DNA from: Spirosoma validum
Lineage (GTDB): Bacteria > Bacteroidota > Bacteroidia > Cytophagales > Spirosomataceae
Assembly (NCBI RefSeq): GCF_014699035.1
Contig: NZ_JACXAA010000010.1
Location: forward strand, 1 to 64,000
Length of the DNA stretch: 64,000 bases
Direction of reading: 5' to 3'
Numbering within the stretch: position 1 is the stretch's first letter; each line of letters starts with the position of its first letter. A program made the translations under genes and the position numbers. This document shows positions 24,591-34,889 of the stretch, piece after piece. The notes beneath the pieces are model-generated. The model did not search any database and was not told where the DNA came from. It was given only the letters and a program-made list of their open reading frames with translations.

Positions 24591-27128
24591 TTACTCAGCA
24601 GGTAAGTAGACACTAAAGGTTGATCCCTGATTTAGCTGACTAATGGCCGTGATATCGCCCCCATGATTCGTTGCCACTTTCTTGCAGATAGCCAGGCCGA
24701 TACCGGTCCCGGCAAATTCGCTCTTGCCATGCAGCCGCTGAAAAACCTGAAAAATGCGGTCCAGGTATTTTTCATCGAAGCCCACGCCGTTATCCACTAC
24801 GTCGATGCGATGATACCGATTTGCCAATCGGGTAGGCTTGATGGTAGATGGTAACTCTGTCGTCTCGATCAGGCGGGTCGTAACATCAATGTGGGGCGCT
24901 ATACCAGGTTTGTGAAACTTCAGCGCGTTACTTAGCAGATTCTGGAACAGTTGACCTAACTGGATAGAATCGCCGTAGATGGTCGGCAACGTATCGACTT
25001 TTATCTGCGCCCCGCTATCCTGAATGGTCAGTTCCAAATCGGCCAGTACGGTTTGCAGAACCGTAGTCAGGGATACAGCCGTACTTGTATCGCGCTGGGT
25101 CGAAATACGCGAGAAGTTCAACAAATCCCGAATCAGCGTCGACATGCGGCTGGCGGCCGACTGCATGCGCTCCAGATACACCAACTCCTCGCTGGACGAC
25201 GGCGCGAAGCGTGTTCGGAGCAGATCGCCGAACTGCTGAATTTTACGCAGAGGCTCCTGCAGATCGTGGCTGGCTATGTAGGCAAATTGCTGTAAATTTT
25301 CGTTCGATCGTTTTAATAAGTCATTCGCTTCTTCCAGGTCTTCATTGACAGAAGCGTATTCGGTATTACTGTCTAGCAGCTCTACGTTCGTGGCCGCCAG
25401 CGTTGCATTCGCGACTGCCAGTTCTTCGGTACGCTGGTAGACTAACTGCTCCAGCGCCAGCTGAAGTTGCCGATGCTGCGTAACATCCTGAGCGGTTCCG
25501 TTTAGTGTAACAGGTTTTCCACTTTCGTCGTAAACGACCTGGCCCTGCACGTGAATGATACGTTCCTGACCCGTAAGCCGATTGATAATCGGGTGTTCGT
25601 TCTCGTAAAGCCCGGACGAACCTGGTTGAATGGTGGCCGCTATCGCGTTAACAACCATCGGCCGATACGCGTCGGGCAAGGGATTATAAGCTTCATCCAG
25701 ATTTTTCGTCTCTTCGGATAAACCCAGCCAGTTCATAAATCGCGCTGAATACCAGTAGGTGCCTTTTTCGATGTCGAGACTCCACATGGCCAGTTCCGCC
25801 AGTTCAATGGCACCGTGCAACGACTCTTTCGCTTCTTCCAGCGCCTTTTTCGCTTTTATTACGTCCGTAACATCGGTTGCAATACTCAGAATAGCATACA
25901 CCTGCCCATCGGCATTGAAGAGGGGCGTATAGATCAGATTGAAGAAATTATGGGTCACTGAGCCATCCTGCTGCACAATATCGACCTGCGTGCCGAAGTC
26001 GTTGTACGGCTGGCCTGAGGTATAGACGTTATCTAAAATGTCCAGGAATAATTGGCTTTCCAGTTCGGGCATCAACGCGCGCAGGGGTTTCCCCGTAACA
26101 TCTGGGCCCCGGTCGATAATGTCGATGAAATTCTGGCTGGGCATCTCCACAACAAGCTCACGCCCAACGAACAGAACCATAGCTGCGGGAACGGCGGCAA
26201 TAATGGCGCGCTGTTTGGCTTCACTTTCTTCTATCTTTTTTCGAGTCTGTACCTGCTGCGTTACGTCGATAACGACCACCAGCACCCCCGAAATTCGCCC
26301 GGAATTAGCTTCTCGCTGCGGTTGATAAGTTAGGTCAACATAAAGGGTTTCCAGCTGATTGTTACGGACCATATCCACGGCTACCTCGTTGGCAATATAC
26401 GGCGTGCCGGTAGCCATTACCGACCGCATCAGGTCGTCGAACCCCTGTCCGACCAGTTCGGGCATGGCTTCCAAAAGTGGCTTTCCAACAATGTCCTCAG
26501 GCTTCCGGCCCACCAGATATCCGTAAAACGGATTCGCCATTTTCAGAATCAGATCATCCTCACTGATAATGGCAATACCAATCGGCGACTGTTCGAACGA
26601 AGCCAGTACCTGCCGCTGACTTTCTTCAAGTTCCTGGCGGCCTTTTACAGACTTCGTGGTTTCGGTACACGTAACAAAAACGCCCTTTATCTGGCTGGTA
26701 TCGTCGTAGGCAGGACTATAGCTAAAGGTCCAGTAAATGTCTTCAATATGACCATTGCGGTAGAACGGAACGAGCTGGTCTTCGAAGAAAACCGGTTTTC
26801 CACTACGTATCACCTGCTGGATCATTGGCCCGATAAAGTCCCAGATTTCAGCCCATACCTCCGGGCCTTGTTTTCCCAGCGCCGGATGCTTGCCATCAAC
26901 GCCCAGACTTGGCCGGAAAGCATCGTTGTAGAAGCAGACTAAATCGTTTCCCCAGAAGAGAAACATAGGGAAGGCTGAGTGCAACACAATACCTAACGTA
27001 GTGCGCAGGCTGATAGGCCACTGATCGGGTGCGCCCAGGGAGGTCTTCGACCAGTCGAAGTTTCGGGTGAGTTCACCCATCTCTCCGCCACCCGACAAAA
27101 AGGGATAGTTATTGGTAGCCGTTTCCAA
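24591..27128 (-). CDS. Multi-PAS sensor histidine kinase (orphan)
   Basis: 845 residues without an obvious membrane segment, so probably a cytosolic sensor. The N-terminal module (FDWSKTSLGAPDQWPISLRT, FPMFLFWGND) is the PAS-like input common in such kinases. At least three further PAS/PAC units follow (SFEQSPIGIAIISEDDLIL, AAVPAAMVLFVGRELVVEM, AELAMWSLDIEKGTYWYS). After a coiled coil (TLAATNVELLDSNTEYASVN) come the H-box SHDLQEPLRKIQQFGDLLR and the HATPase boxes NALKFHK, DNGVGFDEKY and GTGIGLAICKKV. There is no receiver domain and no adjacent response regulator. It is divergent from the fructan locus. Confidence 0.9.
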   Translation of the reverse strand: METATNNYPFLSGGGEMGELTRNFDWSKTSLGAPDQWPISLRTTLGIVLHSAFPMFLFWGNDLVCFYNDAFRPSLGVDGKHPALGKQGPEVWAEIWDFIGPMIQQVIRSGKPVFFEDQLVPFYRNGHIEDIYWTFSYSPAYDDTSQIKGVFVTCTETTKSVKGRQELEESQRQVLASFEQSPIGIAIISEDDLILKMANPFYGYLVGRKPEDIVGKPLLEAMPELVGQGFDDLMRSVMATGTPYIANEVAVDMVRNNQLETLYVDLTYQPQREANSGRISGVLVVVIDVTQQVQTRKKIEESEAKQRAIIAAVPAAMVLFVGRELVVEMPSQNFIDIIDRGPDVTGKPLRALMPELESQLFLDILDNVYTSGQPYNDFGTQVDIVQQDGSVTHNFFNLIYTPLFNADGQVYAILSIATDVTDVIKAKKALEEAKESLHGAIELAELAMWSLDIEKGTYWYSARFMNWLGLSEETKNLDEAYNPLPDAYRPMVVNAIAATIQPGSSGLYENEHPIINRLTGQERIIHVQGQVVYDESGKPVTLNGTAQDVTQHRQLQLALEQLVYQRTEELAVANATLAATNVELLDSNTEYASVNEDLEEANDLLKRSNENLQQFAYIASHDLQEPLRKIQQFGDLLRTRFAPSSSEELVYLERMQSAASRMSTLIRDLLNFSRISTQRDTSTAVSLTTVLQTVLADLELTIQDSGAQIKVDTLPTIYGDSIQLGQLFQNLLSNALKFHKPGIAPHIDVTTRLIETTELPSTIKPTRLANRYHRIDVVDNGVGFDEKYLDRIFQVFQRLHGKSEFAGTGIGLAICKKVATNHGGDITAISQLNQGSTFSVYLPAE

Positions 27129-27280
27129 TGCAGTTCGGTATCATTCGATGGCAAGATAACCAGATGAATCCAATAGAATAAGTTTACAAAAACTGTTTTT
27201 GCGTCAGTCGATTCGGGACATCTGGGTTGCTTTCTTTTTTATCGGCTGAACGATACCGGTTTTAGCCTGCTGACGATGAA

Positions 27281-27314
27281 ACAAAACCGAAAATCAACGT
27301 AACAAAACTGAAAA
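27281..27314. repeat. 21-bp-spaced direct repeats upstream of fructan locus
   Basis: ACAAAACCGAAAA (27281-27293) and ACAAAACTGAAAA (27302-27314) lie 21 bp apart in the 343-bp gap 27129-27471 between the PAS kinase and the sugar porter. The gap is AT-rich, with TTAATTGATTATCAGTCAATTG-like symmetry near 27340-27360 and a TAAGTTTG (-7-like) box at 27423-27430. A regulator binding site for the sugar locus is plausible. Confidence 0.45.
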
Positions 27315-27471
27315 CTGAATTATAAATATTTCAATAATTAATTGATTATCAGTCAATTGTAAAATGGCTTTTATTTGTAATTAATTGAACAATTCCCGAA
27401 AGCCTGCTCCTGATACGTAGCGTAAGTTTGACCTATGAATCGTGCGTATCCCGATTCATTTTTGTCAACCT

Positions 27472-28797
27472 ATGAATCAGAAACAGCGTATTTTCTTTTG
27501 GTCCATCACGGCCGCTCTGGGTGGATTCCTCTTCGGCTTCGACACGGCTGTTATTTCCGGCGTAGAGCAATCCCTACAATCGCTCTGGAAATTGGACGTG
27601 TGGGAACACGGCTTAACGGTTTCGATCGCGTTGATCGGTACCGTACTGGGTTCCATGTCGGGAGGAATTCCAGCCGAGCGGTTGGGCCGAAAGAAAACGC
27701 TGTTTTGGATCGCCATTCTGTATTTAGCGGCTTCCATTGGAACGGCGCTGGCTCCCACCTGGGGCGTCTTCCTGGTCTTCCGGTTTCTGGGCGGTCTGGG
27801 CGTAGGCGCGTCGTCGGTGGCGGCACCGATGTACATCACTGAAATTTCGCCCGCTAAATCGCGCGGAAAACTGGTGGGTCTGTTTCAGTTCAATGTCGTA
27901 TTTGGTATTCTGATTGCCTATCTGTCTAATTTTCTCCTGGCCGACGTGGGGGCCGAGCCGTGGCGCTGGATGCTGGGCGTACAGGCGTTACCATCACTGA
28001 TTTTCCTCATTGCCGTTCTCAATATCCCCGAAAGCCCACGCTGGTTGTTGCTCAAAAAAGGCGATACAACGCAAGCGCTGGACGTGTTGAATATGATCGA
28101 TCCTGAAACGGCCGAGCAGACGCTGGTCGCTATTCAGCAGAGTGATCATCACACAACAGCGTCGACGCGACTGTTTTCGGGAGAATACAAAACGCCCATT
28201 ATGCTGGCGGTTCTGTTTGCCGTCTTCAATCAGGTATCGGGCATCAACGCCATCATTTATTATGCGCCCCGCATTTTTGAAATGACAGGCCTGGGTAAAA
28301 GCTCGTCACTGCTGTCATCGGCGGGAATTGGTCTGATAAACCTCGTCTTTACGCTGATTTCAATGAACCTGATTGACCGCTACGGTCGTCGGACGCTGAT
28401 GAAAATCGGGTCGGTGGGGCTGATCGTTACGTTAGGACTGGTCGCACGGGCTTTTTACGTAGAGGATTTTAGCGGGATGACCGTACCGTTTTTGCTGTTC
28501 GGCTACATCGCCTTCTTTGGTTTCTCGCAGGGGGCAGTCATCTGGGTATTCATTTCCGAGATTTTTCCGAATGAGGTCCGGGCCAGCGGACAGGCACTTG
28601 GCAGCTTCACGCACTGGTTCATGGCCGCCATCATTACGTTCACGTTCCCGTATCTGGCCGAGCATTTCGGTGGAGGAAATACCTTCCTCTTTTTCACCAT
28701 CATGATGGTGCTGCAACTCCTGTTTGTCGTACGACTCATGCCCGAAACCAAAGGCACCAGCTTAGAGCAAATCGAACGGACATTCGTCGTTCACTGA
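27472..28797 (+). CDS. MFS sugar porter
   Basis: 441 residues from the ATG at 27472, which precedes the first transmembrane helix. This is a sugar porter family (SP) proton symporter of the inner membrane with twelve predicted helices. Signatures: GGFLFGFDTAVISG in helix 1, PAERLGRKK in loop 2-3, NIPESPRWLL after helix 6, NQVSGINAIIYYAP in helix 7, DRYGRR in loop 8-9 and PETKGTSLEQIE at the C-terminus. As the first gene of the fructan locus, before a fructokinase, it probably imports fructose released by the GH32 enzyme. Confidence 0.92.
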   Translation: MNQKQRIFFWSITAALGGFLFGFDTAVISGVEQSLQSLWKLDVWEHGLTVSIALIGTVLGSMSGGIPAERLGRKKTLFWIAILYLAASIGTALAPTWGVFLVFRFLGGLGVGASSVAAPMYITEISPAKSRGKLVGLFQFNVVFGILIAYLSNFLLADVGAEPWRWMLGVQALPSLIFLIAVLNIPESPRWLLLKKGDTTQALDVLNMIDPETAEQTLVAIQQSDHHTTASTRLFSGEYKTPIMLAVLFAVFNQVSGINAIIYYAPRIFEMTGLGKSSSLLSSAGIGLINLVFTLISMNLIDRYGRRTLMKIGSVGLIVTLGLVARAFYVEDFSGMTVPFLLFGYIAFFGFSQGAVIWVFISEIFPNEVRASGQALGSFTHWFMAAIITFTFPYLAEHFGGGNTFLFFTIMMVLQLLFVVRLMPETKGTSLEQIERTFVVH

Positions 28798-28800
28798 TAA

Positions 28801-28906
28801 TTAGTCATTGGTGGTCATGAGTTGTCATTGATTGCTGAACAATACATGGCTACGAATAGCGATCAATGACAACTAATGCCGCGAAGCGAATGACCACATA
28901 ATGACA
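28801..28906. repeat. Imperfect intergenic inverted repeat
   Basis: TGGTGGTCAT and AGTTGTCATTGATTG on the left pair with GATCAATGACAACT and AATGACCACA on the right. This fills the gap between sugar porter and fructokinase, so a structured intercistronic RNA or a dispersed palindrome is likely. Confidence 0.45.
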
Positions 28907-28917
28907 ATCCAAAGATT

Positions 28918-29811
28918 ATGACACAAACCATCACCTGTTTCGGCGAAATTCTCTGGGACGTACTGCCAACCAGCAAACAAGCCGGTGGCGCTCCCATGAA
29001 CGTAGCGGCTGACCTTCGCAATTTCGGCATCAACGCCCAGATGATCAGCCGCGTGGGTACCGATGACCTGGGCCGTGAACTAATCCAGTTTCTGGAACAA
29101 AAAGGGCTCCCGCTCGATCTGGTTCAGATTGGTCAGAGCCATTTAACGGGCGTTGCCAAAGCCAATGTCTCGGATACGAATGAGGTCACGTACAAGATTG
29201 TTCAGCCCGTTGCCTGGGATTACATTCACCTCGAACCGAATCTAATCGATGCCGTACAAAATAGCGATCTGTTTGTTTACGGCAGCTTAGCCGCACGTAG
29301 CCAGATGACGCACGAAACGCTGACGGCACTGCTGGCCGTGGCTCGTCGGAAAGTATTCGATGTGAACCTTCGGGCTCCGCATTATGAGCGTACTACGGTC
29401 GAAGAACTGCTGCACCAGGCCGACATTGCCAAGTTGAACGAACACGAACTGGTTGAATTGTCAGACTGGTATGGCCATGAAAACGAGCTACGTCAGGCGA
29501 TGGAGAAATTGCGGGAACGCTATAGTCTGGAAACGCTCTGCGTAACACTGGGCGAAAAAGGCGCGGCCTTGCTGGACAAAACCGGCTTCGTGCAACAGGC
29601 GGGTTTCCCGGTCGACGTTGAAGATACCATCGGCAGTGGCGATGCGTTTCTGGCGGCTTTTCTCTACAAAACCTTACAGGGGGCAACCCCACAGAATACC
29701 CTCGAATTTGCCTGTGCGACCGGCGCGTATGTCGCTACGCAACGGGGCGCAACCCCTACGTTCACGGCGGAAACGATTGTGGAGAAAATCCTGCGTACCG
29801 AAGTGATCTGA
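28918..29811 (+). CDS. Fructokinase (PfkB family carbohydrate kinase)
   Basis: 297 residues, standard for PfkB-family kinases. The N-terminal CFGEILWDVLP and GGAPMNVAADL segments, with the sugar-binding region, are those of fructokinases. The C-terminal signature DTIGSGDAFLAAF contains the catalytic base Asp242. Expected reaction: fructose plus ATP to fructose-6-phosphate (or a related ketose phosphate) in the cytosol. It lies between the sugar porter and the SusC gene of the fructan locus, which supports fructose as substrate. Confidence 0.9.
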   Translation: MTQTITCFGEILWDVLPTSKQAGGAPMNVAADLRNFGINAQMISRVGTDDLGRELIQFLEQKGLPLDLVQIGQSHLTGVAKANVSDTNEVTYKIVQPVAWDYIHLEPNLIDAVQNSDLFVYGSLAARSQMTHETLTALLAVARRKVFDVNLRAPHYERTTVEELLHQADIAKLNEHELVELSDWYGHENELRQAMEKLRERYSLETLCVTLGEKGAALLDKTGFVQQAGFPVDVEDTIGSGDAFLAAFLYKTLQGATPQNTLEFACATGAYVATQRGATPTFTAETIVEKILRTEVI

Positions 29812-29863
29812 TTGATGCATGACCGCTCTTTCAACCTATGTACCTCTTAAATCCAACAACAAA

Positions 29864-32800
29864 ATGCGTAAGAAAAATTACCTGTTTACGCTGGTCGCTC
29901 TGTTGCTAACCGCTACGTTAGCACTCGCCCAGCAACGCACAATTACGGGGAGCGTTCTCGATTCGAAAACGAAGGACGCCCTCCCCGGAGCCAGCATTAT
30001 CATTCCGGGAACGACGACGGGTACTGTAGCCGATGCTACGGGGAAGTTTACCATATCGGTGCCGCAAAGCGCTACGGGCGTTACGGTATCGTTTATTGGC
30101 TACGCGACACAGGACGTATCAGTGGCTAATACGAACAACATAACGGTTTTACTGGCCGAAGGTGGTCAACTGGCCGAAGTCGTTGTGCTGGGTTACACGA
30201 CGGCCCGCCGTCAGGACTTAACGGGAGCGGTAGCCATTGTGGACGTAGCGGCTACGAAAGCGACTAGTTCGGGTAACCCCATGCAGGCATTGCAGGGGCG
30301 GGTACCGGGTTTGTACGTCGAGAAATCGGGTACGCCTTCTGGTGAATCCAGTCGGGTTCTGATCCGGGGCGCTAATACGTTGGGGAACAACGATCCGCTG
30401 TACATTATTGACGGGGTGCCGACCAAGCGGCCATTCGTATTTCAAAGTTTGAATTCAACGGCCATTCAATCCATTCAGGTGCTGAAAGATGCGTCGTCGG
30501 CCTCTATTTACGGAGCGCGGGCGTCGAACGGGGTGATTATCGTCACGACCAAAAACGGCTACAATACGGATGGAAAGCTGAATGTTCAGTTCAACACCAG
30601 TATTTCATCCCAGTCAGAAAAACCCGAGCGGTTCAAAATGCTGAACGCCGTTGATCGGGGGCGGGCGCTCTGGCAGGCATCGGTCAATGATGGTGCTGAT
30701 CCGGCTTCGGCCTACGGCGAAATCTACAACTTCGACTGGAATAAAAATTTCAGCAATCCGGTACTCAACAACGTAACGGTGCAGCCCTTCGTTGGCGGCA
30801 ATCAGAACGTACCGGCTGGTGACACAGACTGGCAGAAAGAGCTGTACCAGACTGGCTACGTAACAAACAACGACCTAACCATTTCGGGCGGCACCAAAAG
30901 CTCGTCGATTCTGGTCAACCTGAGTTATCTCAATACCAAAGGCATGGTCCGGTTCACCGACTACAACCGGATTACGGGTCGCGTGAATGGGCTAACGAGC
31001 CTGGCTGATAACCGGGTAAAATTCGGGGTTAATTTGCAAATGACAGCTTCCCGCGAAACCCCCGTTACAACTGACCTTGGGGGAGCGCCTACGCCGGGCC
31101 TGGCCGTTACGTTAGCGCCAACCATTCCGGTCTACACTAAAACGGGTGATTATGCCGGACCTATTGGATCAGGTTACTCGGACCGAAACAACCCAGTGTT
31201 TATGCAGTACATCAACCGCTGGGATAAAATCCGCCGGACATTTGTGTTCGGAAATGTCTTCACGGAGATCGAACCAATTCGGGGTCTGATTTTCCGGTCG
31301 TCGCTGGGGATGGACAACGCTGGTTTTTCTAACAAAAATATTGAGCAGTCGTTCCAAAACGGGTTTATTGCCCGTTCGCTGAATAGTCTGACACTCAATA
31401 CCAACCAATTCCTTAGTCTGACCTGGACCAATACGTTACGGTACAATTTCGAACTGGGGCAGCACCGATTCAATGTGCTGGCGGGGGTTGAATCCATCAA
31501 AGATAACCTGGATAACGTCGTGTCGTACCGCGAAAATTTCGCCGTACAGACCGAAGATTACTTTGTGCTGAGTGCTGCTTCGGGCAATGCCAGCAGTACG
31601 GGTACATCGACCGGAAGCCGGTTGCTATCGCAGTTTGCCCGAATCGATTACGGCTTTGGCGACCGCTATCTGGCCGCACTAACGCTACGTCGGGATGGTT
31701 CCTCGCGATTCGGTACCGATAACCGGTATGGCTTCTTCCCGGCGGCTTCCGTCGGCTGGCGGATTGATAAGGAAGCGTTCATGCAGAACGTGAAGGCCAT
31801 CAGCAACCTGAAACTGCGGGCGGGTGTCGGTCGGATTGGTAACCAGGATATTGGTGATCTGGCCCGGTTTGGTCTGTTCGAGCCCCGCTACGGTACGCTT
31901 GCATCGCAGGTGCCTAACGGACACAACAGCTTCTTTGATCAGTACTGGAATGTAGGAACGGCTTACGACTTAAACGGGACCAACAGCGGTACGTTGCCAT
32001 CCGGCTTCGTGCAAACCCAGGGTGCAAACGCGGCCCTGAAATGGGAGACGACCGACGAACTGAACGTCGGGCTTGATTTTGGTTTCCTGAACGGCAGTCT
32101 CGTAGGTTCGTTCGATTATTTCACCCGTACAACGAAAGATATTCTTATTCAGCCACCCGTTGCGGCAGCGGTGGGTGAGGGTCAGTTGCGGTTTGTGAAC
32201 GGCGCGACGAAAACTAACAAAGGCTTCGAATTGCTCCTGACGTACTACGGCAAACCTAAAGGCGACTTCCGGTATAACGTCTCGGCCAACTTTGCCCGCT
32301 TCCGGGATAAAATAACCGTACTGCCCGAAGAAGTGCGGTCGGCCTTTGCCGGTAACGCCGTAACGACGATCATTGGTCATTCGCAATTTGACCTGTTCGG
32401 TTATCGGACCGATGGCCTTTTTCAGAGCCAGGAAGAGGTGACGAAACACGCAGCACAGGTGGGCGCAGCGCCGGGCCGGATTCGGTACCGTGACCTGAAT
32501 GGCGATGGTAAAATCGACGCGCTCGATCAGGAGTTTTTCGGAACAACATTACCGGGTCTTGAATACGGTGTTCGTGCCGAATTTGGCTATAAAAATTTCG
32601 ACCTTTCGATCTTCGGTTCGGGCATAGCCAGCCGGACGGGCTTTGATCCGTATACGTTCTACAACAATTTCATCCGTGGTCGCGAAAACGTAGGACCGGG
32701 CGTATTTGGGGCCTGGACACCGCAGAACACGTCATCCCGTATTCCGGCGCTTACGCTGGCTGATGGAAACAACGAAACCCGTTCGTCGGATTATTTCAAC

Positions 32801-33025
32801 GTCAGTACGGCCTATTTCAAGCTTCGGAACGTCCAGTTAGGCTATACGTTCCCACGGGATATGGTTGGTAAAATCGGCATGACGAGCCTGCGTCTGTATC
32901 TAATGGCAGAGAACGTATTCTGGCTGAAAAACAAGAATTTCCTGGGACCCGATCCTGAGCGGATTGATGTCAATACGGTTCCGGTGCCACGCACGATCAC
33001 GTTCGGTTTAAATGTTTCCTTCTAA
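29864..33025 (+). CDS. SusC/RagA family TonB-dependent outer membrane transporter
   Basis: 1053 residues from the ATG at 29864, which opens a signal peptide (LFTLVALLLTATLALAQ). An N-terminal carboxypeptidase-regulatory-like domain (GSVLDSKTKDALPGASIIIP) is followed by the plug (TTARRQDLTGAVAIVD..., VLIRGANTLGNNDPLYIIDGV and DASSASIYGARASNGVI, all SusC hallmarks) and a 22-strand barrel ending in a C-terminal aromatic (NVSF). Transports large oligosaccharides across the outer membrane with TonB energy, here probably fructan pieces. It starts 52 bp after the fructokinase stop and is followed after 17 bp by SusD. Confidence 0.95.
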   Translation: MRKKNYLFTLVALLLTATLALAQQRTITGSVLDSKTKDALPGASIIIPGTTTGTVADATGKFTISVPQSATGVTVSFIGYATQDVSVANTNNITVLLAEGGQLAEVVVLGYTTARRQDLTGAVAIVDVAATKATSSGNPMQALQGRVPGLYVEKSGTPSGESSRVLIRGANTLGNNDPLYIIDGVPTKRPFVFQSLNSTAIQSIQVLKDASSASIYGARASNGVIIVTTKNGYNTDGKLNVQFNTSISSQSEKPERFKMLNAVDRGRALWQASVNDGADPASAYGEIYNFDWNKNFSNPVLNNVTVQPFVGGNQNVPAGDTDWQKELYQTGYVTNNDLTISGGTKSSSILVNLSYLNTKGMVRFTDYNRITGRVNGLTSLADNRVKFGVNLQMTASRETPVTTDLGGAPTPGLAVTLAPTIPVYTKTGDYAGPIGSGYSDRNNPVFMQYINRWDKIRRTFVFGNVFTEIEPIRGLIFRSSLGMDNAGFSNKNIEQSFQNGFIARSLNSLTLNTNQFLSLTWTNTLRYNFELGQHRFNVLAGVESIKDNLDNVVSYRENFAVQTEDYFVLSAASGNASSTGTSTGSRLLSQFARIDYGFGDRYLAALTLRRDGSSRFGTDNRYGFFPAASVGWRIDKEAFMQNVKAISNLKLRAGVGRIGNQDIGDLARFGLFEPRYGTLASQVPNGHNSFFDQYWNVGTAYDLNGTNSGTLPSGFVQTQGANAALKWETTDELNVGLDFGFLNGSLVGSFDYFTRTTKDILIQPPVAAAVGEGQLRFVNGATKTNKGFELLLTYYGKPKGDFRYNVSANFARFRDKITVLPEEVRSAFAGNAVTTIIGHSQFDLFGYRTDGLFQSQEEVTKHAAQVGAAPGRIRYRDLNGDGKIDALDQEFFGTTLPGLEYGVRAEFGYKNFDLSIFGSGIASRTGFDPYTFYNNFIRGRENVGPGVFGAWTPQNTSSRIPALTLADGNNETRSSDYFNVSTAYFKLRNVQLGYTFPRDMVGKIGMTSLRLYLMAENVFWLKNKNFLGPDPERIDVNTVPVPRTITFGLNVSF

Positions 33026-33042
33026 GACCAAGACTTACGATC

Positions 33043-34761
33043 ATGAAAAATAAAATTCTGGTTTCATTGCTTCTGATAGCAGGTGGCGGTTTACTCACAT
33101 CCTGCAAAGAGTTTCTGGATTATCAGCCGCAGGGAACACTCTCGGCCGATAATATAAAGAGTGCCGATAATGCCGATGCGCTGGTAACAGCCGCCTACGC
33201 GTCGCTGGGGAACGGCGAAATGATTGGGCCAATTGCCAGTATGTGGGTGTACGGCAGTGTCCGGTCCGACGATGCCTACAAAGGTGGGGGCGGAGTTTCC
33301 GATCTGGAAGATATCAACTTCTATGAGCAGCATAACCTGACGCAGCCGCAGCAGGGCGGTGGTTTCTACCATCCCTATACCTGGGAAAATTATTACAAAG
33401 CCATCTCCCGGGCGAACGTAGCGTTACGTTCGATCAATGATCTGACCGATGCAGCTTTTCCGTTAAAGAAAACCCGTCAGGCTGAGTTACGTTTCCTCCG
33501 GGGGCATGCGCACTTTATGCTGAAAATGCTGTTCAAGTTTGTTCCCTACATCGATGAAACGCTGACAAATGAACAGATCCTGACAAAGTCGAACCGGGAG
33601 TTTACGAATGATCAGTTGTGGGATAAAATCGCTACGGACTTTCAGTTTGCGGTCGATAATCTACCCGTTTCGCAGTCACAGGTTGGCCGGGCCAATAAAC
33701 TGTCGGCGTCTGCCTATCTGGCTAAACTTCGGCTGTATCAGGCGTATGAGCAGGACGATAATAACAAGGTTACGACCATCAATAAAGACAAACTGCAGCA
33801 GGTTGTTACGTTGACTCAGGCAGTTATCAGTTCAGGAAAATATAGTCTGCAACCCGATTTCGCTGAGAACTTCCTGCCGGAATATGACAACGGCGTTGAA
33901 TCGGTCTTCGCGGTTCAATACTCGATCAATGATGGAACAACTGTAGGCCGACTCAATTTTGAAGATGGGTTGAATTACCCGCACGGCGCTCCACAATACG
34001 GTTGCTGCGGCTTCCACCAGCCCAGCCAGAATCTGGCCAACGCATTCGGAACAGACGCGAACGGATTACCCAAATTTGATACGTTCAACGATGCTGTTAT
34101 CGACTTCAAAACCGCTACGGTCGATCCGCGCGTTGATCATACCATCGGCATTGATGGTCACCCCTACAAATACAATGCGGCATCGCCGTTCAGCAGTAGC
34201 TGGGTACGTGATCCGGGCGTTTATGGGAATTTCCAGGCAATGAAATCGCAGCAGCTGGCGACCAGTTCATCCTACAAAAAGCAAGGACCGTTTATGGGTG
34301 TTTCGAAGAATATCGACATCATCCGGTATGCCGACGTATTGCTTTTCCAGGCTGAAGCCTATATCGAATTGGGCCAGCAGGCATTGGCGTTGCCACTCAT
34401 CAACCAGATCCGGGCCAGAGCCGCCGTGAGTACGGGTCGCACGAAAAAGGCCGATGGTACTGCGGCCTCTAACTACCTAATCAAGCCGTATACGGCTGCC
34501 AACTGGACACAGGCTTACGCCCGGAAAGCGCTGCAATTCGAACGTCGCCTGGAGTTCGCTACCGAAAGTCCGCGCTTCTTCGATCTGGTTCGCTGGGGCA
34601 TTGCGGCCGAAACGCTGAACGCATACATAACCAAAGAGAAAACCAGACGTTCTCATCTGAGTGGGGCTAAGTTCACCGCTGCCCGCGACGAATATTTGCC
34701 CATCCCGCAGCGGGAAATCAACTTTACGAAAGGACTTTACAAGCAAAATGTCGGCTTTTAA
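33043..34761 (+). CDS. SusD/RagB family outer membrane lipoprotein
   Basis: 572 residues. The lipoprotein signal ends at LLTSCKEFLDYQPQG, with acylated Cys21, so it is anchored at the outer membrane surface. The TPR-rich SusD core shows YYKAISRANVALRSIND, LRGHAHFMLKMLF and DIIRYADVLLFQAEAYIELG, and the C-terminal YLPIPQREI segment is diagnostic. It caps the adjacent SusC barrel and binds glycan, here presumably levan or inulin oligomers. Confidence 0.95.
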   Translation: MKNKILVSLLLIAGGGLLTSCKEFLDYQPQGTLSADNIKSADNADALVTAAYASLGNGEMIGPIASMWVYGSVRSDDAYKGGGGVSDLEDINFYEQHNLTQPQQGGGFYHPYTWENYYKAISRANVALRSINDLTDAAFPLKKTRQAELRFLRGHAHFMLKMLFKFVPYIDETLTNEQILTKSNREFTNDQLWDKIATDFQFAVDNLPVSQSQVGRANKLSASAYLAKLRLYQAYEQDDNNKVTTINKDKLQQVVTLTQAVISSGKYSLQPDFAENFLPEYDNGVESVFAVQYSINDGTTVGRLNFEDGLNYPHGAPQYGCCGFHQPSQNLANAFGTDANGLPKFDTFNDAVIDFKTATVDPRVDHTIGIDGHPYKYNAASPFSSSWVRDPGVYGNFQAMKSQQLATSSSYKKQGPFMGVSKNIDIIRYADVLLFQAEAYIELGQQALALPLINQIRARAAVSTGRTKKADGTAASNYLIKPYTAANWTQAYARKALQFERRLEFATESPRFFDLVRWGIAAETLNAYITKEKTRRSHLSGAKFTAARDEYLPIPQREINFTKGLYKQNVGF

Positions 34762-34814
34762 TTGAATTTGTCCAACTATTAGAAAGTACCTATTAGGTTG
34801 GTAGTACAGTTTAG

Positions 34815-34851
34815 AGTAGGGGGCGACTAGTCATAGTAACGATCCCCTACT
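34815..34851 (+). terminator. Hairpin after susD
   Basis: AGTAGGGG (34815-34822) pairs with CCCCTACT (34844-34851) and is followed by TTATCTTTC. It lies 53 bp after the SusD stop and 38 bp before GH32, so it may attenuate transcription into the enzyme gene rather than end the operon. Confidence 0.5.
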
Positions 34852-34889
34852 TTATCTTTCTAATCCCTGAATTTCTTACGCTACGTCTT

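Noticed and set aside
28801-28906. Small RNA gene in the porter-fructokinase gap
   Set aside because: Only an imperfect inverted repeat is visible; no promoter or terminator signals support a separate RNA.
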